A DNA stretch of 18,123 nucleotides from RGIG5612 sp964579345. Lineage in GTDB: Bacteria > Bacillota > Clostridia > Lachnospirales > Lachnospiraceae. The translations under genes and the position numbers were made by a program. The stretch is taken from positions 1 to 18,123 of the forward strand of contig CAZOHB010000036.1 in NCBI GenBank assembly GCA_964579345.1. The letters run 5' to 3'. Shown piece after piece: positions 13,883 through 18,123 of this stretch (positions are counted from its first letter, which is position 1; every line of letters begins with the position of its first letter). The notes under the pieces were generated by a model. It had not been told where the DNA came from and searched no databases. It saw only the letters and a program-made list of their open reading frames with translations.

Positions 13883-14845
13883 TTAGTTGTCCTCCAGTTT
13901 TTTCTTCATGCGTATGTCGTCTCCGAGTAACTTGATAAAAGTGTATTTATTGGCAATGCGGGAAAAAATCCGTTCCGAATAATTTTCCTGCAGCTGCTTC
14001 AGTGAAAGATTGGTAGAGATTATTGTATGTTTTTTTCCGGCGATACGTTCATTTATACAACCAAAAAGCTGGGTTGTAGTAAATGAGTTTACCATCTCTG
14101 TGCCTAAGTCGTCAATGATCAGCAGGTCACAGTCATATATGTTTTTTATAACCATTTCTCCGGCACCGCCGCGGCCTGTGCCGAAGGTCGCATCCGAAAG
14201 AATATCAAAGAGTCGGATAGCGGAAAGATAAACGACAAAGCAGCCTCTGTCAAGTAATTCTTTTGCAATGCAGTTGGTAAGGAAGGTTTTTCCTACGCCG
14301 GTTGCGCCGGTGATAAAAAGATTTTCATCCGAAGTTTTGAAGTTGCGGATAAAATTCTGCGCCGTCGCCACTGCTGCCTGTGCCGCGCTTTTTGCCTGAC
14401 CTTCCGGATAATAGCGGAAAGAGTAGGTGCTGAAATTTTCTTCCTTCAGAACGGTCTTCAGGTTGGACTGGTCATAGAGTACGTCCGTGATCCGTTCCTT
14501 AAAACAGCTGCACAGTTCGCTGCCGATATAGCCGGTGTCCGAACATTTTTCACACTCGTAAACAGCAGAAAGATCCGCCTCGCAAAAGCCGGCTTCTTTT
14601 AAAGCCTGTTCTTTTTCTTTGCTGAGAGCGGAAAGTTTTTCCTGATAACTGCTATCCGGCGCATTGTTTCGGATCCGGGCGATTGCTTCGGAAACCGAAA
14701 GAGCAGCGATTTCATTCTCAATCTCCTTCAGCCGGGGAACAGCTGCTTCGATCCGTTCCCTGCGCGCTCTTAATTCGCCGGCTGCTTTTAACTGCTTTGC
14801 GTCATATTCTTTTAAGATCATCTCAAACGCTGTCCGAGCTATCAT
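13883..14845 (-). CDS. dnaI: Helicase loader ATPase, DnaC/DnaI type
   Basis: 320 residues. The N-terminal half has a coiled-coil-like charged region (about 10-85) and a zinc-binding Cys set, C98-x2-C101 and C112-x-C114, as in the helicase-interacting domain of DnaI. The C-terminal AAA+ domain has Walker A GATGVGKT (180-187), Walker B LLIIDDLG (241-248), sensor-1 STN (277-279) and the arginine motif SERIFSRI (290-297). It should load the replicative helicase onto DNA. Its start overlaps the dnaD-like stop by four bases (ATGA), placing primosome partners side by side. A phage-type DnaC homologue is the alternative, but the operon partner favours a chromosomal role. Confidence 0.88.
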   Translation of the reverse strand: MIARTAFEMILKEYDAKQLKAAGELRARRERIEAAVPRLKEIENEIAALSVSEAIARIRNNAPDSSYQEKLSALSKEKEQALKEAGFCEADLSAVYECEKCSDTGYIGSELCSCFKERITDVLYDQSNLKTVLKEENFSTYSFRYYPEGQAKSAAQAAVATAQNFIRNFKTSDENLFITGATGVGKTFLTNCIAKELLDRGCFVVYLSAIRLFDILSDATFGTGRGGAGEMVIKNIYDCDLLIIDDLGTEMVNSFTTTQLFGCINERIAGKKHTIISTNLSLKQLQENYSERIFSRIANKYTFIKLLGDDIRMKKKLEDN

Positions 14846-15993
14846 ACCTTGAATAATTTTTCCTCCAGTTCTGAATAGTCATAGACGCGCTGGTCAAAGT
14901 TGTTGAATTTATTGGAAGAAGCCGCCTTTTCTTTGCCTGCGGGGGCAGCTTTCTTCTTCACTGCAGATCTGGAAGCCTCTGCAAGGGCATTTTCGCGTTT
15001 TTCATCGAGAGCCTTAACTTCTTCCATAGAAGAGATTCCGGCCGTTTTCCAGCGTTTCAGGATCGAATCCGCATACTCAAAGCTCGGCTGGTGGATCGTG
15101 TTGATCGTCCGGTTGCAGGCTTCGAGGATCAGTTCAAGACTGAAGCCGTAGGAAAGGGTCCATTTGGAAACAAAGTCCGCTTCGCCGCGTGAGGGCTTTC
15201 TTCCGGTCAGACCAAAGGCGCGAAGGACCGGATAACACTGATCGGAATAGATACTGTTCAAGGTCTTTGCGGCCTTTAACGTTCTGATCCCCTGTTCCGA
15301 CCAGCCGATCGCGGTCTTCTCTATATAGCGCATGCTCTTGTGTCCTTTGGATACACAATATTCGAAAAGATACTCTATCACGTCCACCGGAAGTTTCAGA
15401 GTGTCATAGAAGAAGAACACCGTATTCAGGTCTGTGCCTGTCAGAGCATGTCCCATATACTTCTGGATGCTGTATAACAGCAGGGTAACTTCATCTTTCT
15501 GTGAGAATGCTTCGATCTGGCTGGTCGAATACTGCTTTTTGACCGGCGGTGCGGAAGGAGCAGCAGCTGCTGTCTCTGCTTCCGGAGCCTTTACTTCGAC
15601 CGTTTCTTCTGCAGCGATCTCTTCGGCAATTTCTTTTTCTGTCTGCGGCTCTGCTGCAGCAACGTTTACCGTGATCTTTTCTGTCTCATCCGTCATCTCG
15701 GCGAAAGAGATCATTCTCAAAGATGTCAGAGTTCCGTCTTCGAAGGTAAGTTTTAAAAGGCCTTTTTTCTCCCAATACTTAAGAGCGCGGATCACATCCT
15801 TTTCCGAATCCTCCAGCGCATCTGCGATCCTGGCGATCGAAAGTTCGGATCTGTTTTCCTCGACACATTTCAATAAGTATATGTATATCTTGACGAATTC
15901 CCCGGCGGCCTTCGGCATGTACTTTTCAATAAAGCAGTTCGGTATTCGTGTAGCCTGTGTGAATACGTCTTGTTGTAGCCTGAACTTACTCAT
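14842..15993 (-). CDS. DnaD/DnaB-like primosome protein with two DnaD domains
   Basis: 383 residues. Residues 1-100 resemble a winged-helix domain (IARIADALEDSEKDVIRALK helix-turn-helix, then KKGLLKL). An acidic Ala/Glu/Pro linker (102-153) follows. Two tandem C-terminal DnaD domains are suggested by YxxxIxxxW-type motifs, YIEKTAIGW (223-231) and YADSILKRW (307-315). The tail is basic and Lys/Ala-rich and could contact DNA. Two such domains plus a winged helix resemble Bacillus DnaB, whereas DnaD has one, so it may combine both roles in helicase loading. It heads the operon with a DnaI-like loader and prs, under a promoter beside DnaA boxes. Confidence 0.85.
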   Translation of the reverse strand: MSKFRLQQDVFTQATRIPNCFIEKYMPKAAGEFVKIYIYLLKCVEENRSELSIARIADALEDSEKDVIRALKYWEKKGLLKLTFEDGTLTSLRMISFAEMTDETEKITVNVAAAEPQTEKEIAEEIAAEETVEVKAPEAETAAAAPSAPPVKKQYSTSQIEAFSQKDEVTLLLYSIQKYMGHALTGTDLNTVFFFYDTLKLPVDVIEYLFEYCVSKGHKSMRYIEKTAIGWSEQGIRTLKAAKTLNSIYSDQCYPVLRAFGLTGRKPSRGEADFVSKWTLSYGFSLELILEACNRTINTIHQPSFEYADSILKRWKTAGISSMEEVKALDEKRENALAEASRSAVKKKAAPAGKEKAASSNKFNNFDQRVYDYSELEEKLFKV

Positions 15994-16090
15994 GAATTAC
16001 AAAACTCCCTGTTACATTTCCCCGTCTGACTCCTCGTTTTCCGCATCGAAAATCACCGCGGAATCATTGCGGAAGCTCGGGTGTATGAGG

Positions 16091-16118
16091 ACTATAACAC
16101 ACAATTTTGGATTTGCAA
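16091..16118 (-). promoter_or_regulatory. Promoter of the dnaD-dnaI-prs operon
   Basis: On the minus strand TTGCAA (16118-16113) and TATAGT (16096-16091) are separated by 16 bp (17 bp if TTTGCA is taken as the -35). Transcription would start near 16084, leaving a leader of about 90 bases. The DnaA box cluster lies just upstream of the -35. Confidence 0.65.
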
Positions 16119-16130
16119 ATAGCCCCAAAA

Positions 16131-16182
16131 TGCGGATAACCGCCAAGTGTTTATATGTGGATAGTGTGGATAATGTGGATAA
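16131..16182 (-). promoter_or_regulatory. DnaA box cluster upstream of the dnaD operon
   Basis: Written on the minus strand, TTATCCACA occurs perfectly at 16182-16174 and 16173-16165, and with one change (CTATCCACA) at 16164-16156. The three 9-mers abut head to tail with no gap. A fourth, TTATCCGCA, lies at 16139-16131. Their position immediately upstream of the operon -35 box suggests that DnaA regulates this operon, as known for DnaA box clusters near some Bacillus genes. Confidence 0.85.
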
Positions 16183-16204
16183 AAAATTGGTTAAAAAAAA
16201 TACG

Positions 16205-16229
16205 AAAAAAGCCACCCCGAAGGAGTGGC
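16205..16229 (-). terminator. Rho-independent terminator of murC
   Basis: On the minus strand GCCACTCC, loop TTC, and GGGGTGGC (16229-16211) form an 8-bp stem with one G-T pair, followed by six T (16210-16205). It lies about 95 bases after the murC stop codon. Confidence 0.85.
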
Positions 16230-16305
16230 TTATAACAGGCATGTCAATACTTTTTTGCTGTTGATCTTTATAAAATACAATCACTTTTCAAGCTCCGGAA
16301 AATTT

Positions 16306-16323
16306 TGTGGATAAAGTGGATAA
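16306..16323 (-). promoter_or_regulatory. Second pair of abutting DnaA boxes at the murC 3' end
   Basis: TTATCCACA (16314-16306) is perfect and TTATCCACT (16323-16315) has one change; the two abut and end exactly at the murC stop codon. They sit about 125 bp from the main cluster, with the murC terminator in between. Confidence 0.8.
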
Positions 16324-17697
16324 CTACATTCCAAGGAGTTTTTCGCCTATAATATTAACATCTCCGGCACCCATAGTTATTAACAAATCTCCGTTTACAC
16401 AATTTTCCAACAAAAAATTTTCGATCTCATCGAAGGTTTTGAAATAATGACATTCGATTCCTTTTTTGTCGATCCGTTCTTTGATGTCGGCAGAGGAGAT
16501 CCCCAGGGTATTTTTCTCACGCGCCGCATAGATATCTGCAAGAACGACGGCATCTGCAAGGCTCAGAGCGTCCGCAAATTCCTCCAGGAATGCCTTCGTA
16601 CGCGTATAGGTGTGAGGCTGGAAAACGACCCAGAGTTTTTTGTGCGGATACGCTGCAGCGGCTTTCAATGTCGCGCGGATCTCATCCGGATGGTGCGCGT
16701 AATCATCGATCACGGTCACGCCTGCAACTTCGCCTTTCAGCTGGAATCTGCGGTTGACGCCGGAGAATTTTCCGACAGAAGCTGCAGCGGCTTCCGGTGT
16801 CAGGCCGATCTCGAGCGCAGCAGCGATCGCTGCAAGGGAGTCGTAAACGTTATGTTCTCCCGGCAGCTGCAATGCGACGTGAGCGGATTTCTCTCCTTTG
16901 AGATATAAGTCATATTCGGCGCATGCATGATCATTATATGAAATGTTTTTCGCGGTCAGATCGAAGTCTCCGTGCAGACCGAAGGTCAGGACCTTGCAGG
17001 TCAGATCTTTTGTAAAGAAGGAAAGGTCATCGATCTCGCCGTTGATGATCAGAGTTCCGTTTTCCGGCAGCAGTTCGGTGTAGCGCTTGAAACTGTTGCG
17101 GATATCATCCAGATCCTTGAAGAAATCCATGTGGTCCGCCTGGACGTTCAGGATGATCTCAATGGTCGGGAAGAACGAAAGGAAGCTGTTGGTATATTCG
17201 CAGGCTTCGGTCAGGAACAGATCGGAGTGGCCGATCCGTACATTGCCTCCGATCAGTGGCAGAACGCCGCCGACGGAGATCGTCGGATCTGTTTCGGCAT
17301 CGACGAGGATCTGGGAGATCAGGGAAGTCGTTGTTGTTTTTCCGTGTGTTCCGGAAACACAGATCGCCGTCTGATAATTCTTCATCAGCGCGCCGAGGAA
17401 ATCTGCGCGGACCATCGTCGGGATTCCGGCTTCGCGTGCTGCCTTCAGCTCCGGATTGTCTTCGGAGATTGCGGCTGTATAGACGACGAGTCCGATATCT
17501 TCCTGAATATTGTCAGCTGTCTGTCCGATAAAGATCTGCGCTCCCTGGGAAGCGAGCAGATCGGTCAGCTCACTTTGTTTGGAATCGGAGCCGGAGACCG
17601 GAAAGCCTCTCGAAAGCAGGATCTGTGCAAGACCGCTCATGCTGATACCGCCGATTCCGATAAAATGGATTTTTTGTTTGTCGTTAAAATTGATCAT
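16324..17697 (-). CDS. murC: UDP-N-acetylmuramate--L-alanine ligase
   Basis: 457 residues, the usual family size. It adds L-alanine to UDP-N-acetylmuramate, the first peptide step of peptidoglycan synthesis, in the cytoplasm. Motifs: the nucleotide-binding loop GIGGISMSGLA (14-24), the ATP loop SGTHGKTTT (115-123), EACEY and ILNVQADHMD in the central domain, GVNRRFQ, and DDYAHHPDE (331-339) in the C-terminal domain, with VFQPHTYTRT after it. The frame extends 40 codons upstream to 17817, but that part comes from repeat-like sequence. The ATG at 17697 has AAAGGA seven bases upstream and matches family starts. It is a single-gene unit with its own terminator. Confidence 0.95.
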   Translation of the reverse strand: MINFNDKQKIHFIGIGGISMSGLAQILLSRGFPVSGSDSKQSELTDLLASQGAQIFIGQTADNIQEDIGLVVYTAAISEDNPELKAAREAGIPTMVRADFLGALMKNYQTAICVSGTHGKTTTTSLISQILVDAETDPTISVGGVLPLIGGNVRIGHSDLFLTEACEYTNSFLSFFPTIEIILNVQADHMDFFKDLDDIRNSFKRYTELLPENGTLIINGEIDDLSFFTKDLTCKVLTFGLHGDFDLTAKNISYNDHACAEYDLYLKGEKSAHVALQLPGEHNVYDSLAAIAAALEIGLTPEAAAASVGKFSGVNRRFQLKGEVAGVTVIDDYAHHPDEIRATLKAAAAYPHKKLWVVFQPHTYTRTKAFLEEFADALSLADAVVLADIYAAREKNTLGISSADIKERIDKKGIECHYFKTFDEIENFLLENCVNGDLLITMGAGDVNIIGEKLLGM

Positions 17698-17980
17698 AGT
17701 TGGGTCCTTTGGGAGAGTGAAAGAATAAATGCTTTCTATTCTGCGAGAAAAGTCGAAGACTTTTCTGATGCGTGGGAAAGTCCGGATTGCTTCGCACTTC
17801 GTGCTCAGGTACTCCATGTTCAGGTTCCACGCTGCTCCGTGCTTCGCACTCCCGCAGCGCTAAAAGGCATTCCGCATTCCGGGCTATTCGCCCTACATGC
17901 TCCATGTCTTTTAGACCGTCCGATGTACGTGCGTCTGGTCACATAAATGTGCCCATTCGCCCGTCCGCCGGACGGAACCT
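17698..17980. repeat. Repeat-like palindrome-rich intergenic region
   Basis: No gene is supported. TGCTTCGCACT occurs at 17788-17798 and 17840-17850. Hairpins include CGCTGC/GCAGCG (17830-17835 with 17854-17859), GGGC/GCCC around a TATTC loop near 17880-17892, and CCGTCC/GGACGG (17961-17966 with 17970-17975). Short words such as TCCATGT recur. The composition differs from the flanking genes and resembles dispersed intergenic repeats of Lachnospiraceae; I could not define element ends. The murC promoter should lie here but none is clear. Confidence 0.5.
17746..17766 (-). other. Hairpin in the murC leader
   Basis: AGAAAAGTC and GACTTTTCT (17746-17754 with 17758-17766) form a perfect 9-bp stem with a three-base loop, about 50 bases before the murC start codon. 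No T-tract follows on the minus strand. The role is unknown. Confidence 0.45.
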
Positions 17981-17987
17981 TTTTCAC

Positions 17988-18028
17988 AGAATAATAGCGA
18001 CAAGTGGCCTTGTCGCTGTAATTATTCT
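17988..18028 (-). terminator. Probable terminator of the gene entering from the right
   Basis: GCGACAAG (17997-18004) pairs perfectly with CTTGTCGC (18009-18016), loop of four; an outer stem AGAATAAT/ATTATTCT (17988-17995 with 18021-18028) extends it past a small internal loop. It starts 22 bases after the stop codon of the minus-strand gene. The T-tract is weak (TATTATTCT). Confidence 0.6.
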
Positions 18029-18050
18029 TTCCGGTTGGGGAAATGAGTAC

Positions 18051-18123
18051 TTAGAATTCGGTGCCTAATGGTTCCTTAGCAGCTTCTTCTTCGTATCTTT
18101 CCAGGATGATACGCTGGATGCGG
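18051..18123 (-). CDS. C-terminal end of an unidentified protein, partial
   Basis: The minus strand is open from the window edge to TAA at 18053-18051, giving 24 residues: charged and helical (RIQRIILERYEEEA), ending KEPLGTEF. A terminator-like hairpin follows. The fragment is too short to assign a family; most of the gene lies beyond the window. Confidence 0.5.
   Translation of the reverse strand, partial: RIQRIILERYEEEAAKEPLGTEF

Noticed and set aside
15434..16264. 276-residue plus-strand frame opposite the dnaD-like gene
   Set aside because: It is a shadow frame running across the DnaA boxes and a terminator; its Ser/Ala-rich product has no recognisable features.
16131..16323. Chromosomal origin of replication
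   Set aside because: DnaA boxes are present, but dnaA, dnaN, rpmH and other usual origin neighbours are absent. A regulatory cluster is more likely; GC-skew of the whole genome would settle it.
17698..17817. Upstream start of murC
   Set aside because: The 40 extra codons come from the repeat-like region; the ATG at 17697 has a good binding site and gives the normal family length.
16972..17946. 324-residue plus-strand frame opposite murC
   Set aside because: It is antisense to the strongly conserved murC and has no supporting start signal.

Overview
The window looks like chromosomal DNA of a Gram-positive Clostridia, most likely a Lachnospiraceae-type gut anaerobe. The evidence is moderate GC, strong AGGAGG-type ribosome binding sites, LAAC lipoboxes on the two solute-binding proteins, a DnaD/DnaI-type primosome operon, and a VTC/DUF4956/phosphodiester-glycosidase cluster. 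The assignment rests on gene content only; no 16S or other marker is present.

Layout. (1) 1-810: 3' part of a gene for a PD-(D/E)XK nuclease-like protein whose start lies outside the window. (2) 810-1497: a non-coding array of CGCGAATTCGCG-centred repeats with an 83/115-bp rhythm. (3) 1564-5020: a tryptophan/aromatic amino acid ABC transporter operon (trpX-trpY-trpZ). It is preceded by what reads as a complete transcription attenuator: promoter, 27-codon leader peptide rich in Tyr/Trp/Phe codons, three mutually exclusive hairpins and a rho-independent terminator. (4) 5089-8310, minus strand: a four-gene cluster, VTC-domain protein, DUF4956 membrane protein, NAGPA-type phosphodiester glycosidase and a small membrane protein. 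(5) 8782-9537: exodeoxyribonuclease III. (6) 9616-12126: a polar amino acid ABC importer operon (binding protein, permease, ATPase) with a clear sigma-A promoter and terminator. (7) 12127-12674: a 550-bp gene-free stretch that may be a long minus-strand 3' leader or an RNA. (8) 12675-15993, minus strand: dnaD-like, dnaI/dnaC-like and prs genes in one operon. Its promoter is flanked by a tight cluster of DnaA boxes. (9) 16324-17697, minus strand: murC with its own terminator. (10) 17698-18050: a repeat-like intergenic region, then the last 24 codons of a minus-strand gene entering from the right.

The most notable content is regulatory. The attenuator ties transporter expression to charged aromatic tRNA. 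The abutting DnaA boxes suggest that the initiator protein controls its own helicase-loading partners and, through prs in the same operon, PRPP and nucleotide supply. The repeat array after the nuclease-like gene and the possible 12.2-12.6 kb RNA are unexplained. All functional names come from reading motifs by eye; no database search or folding calculation was run.
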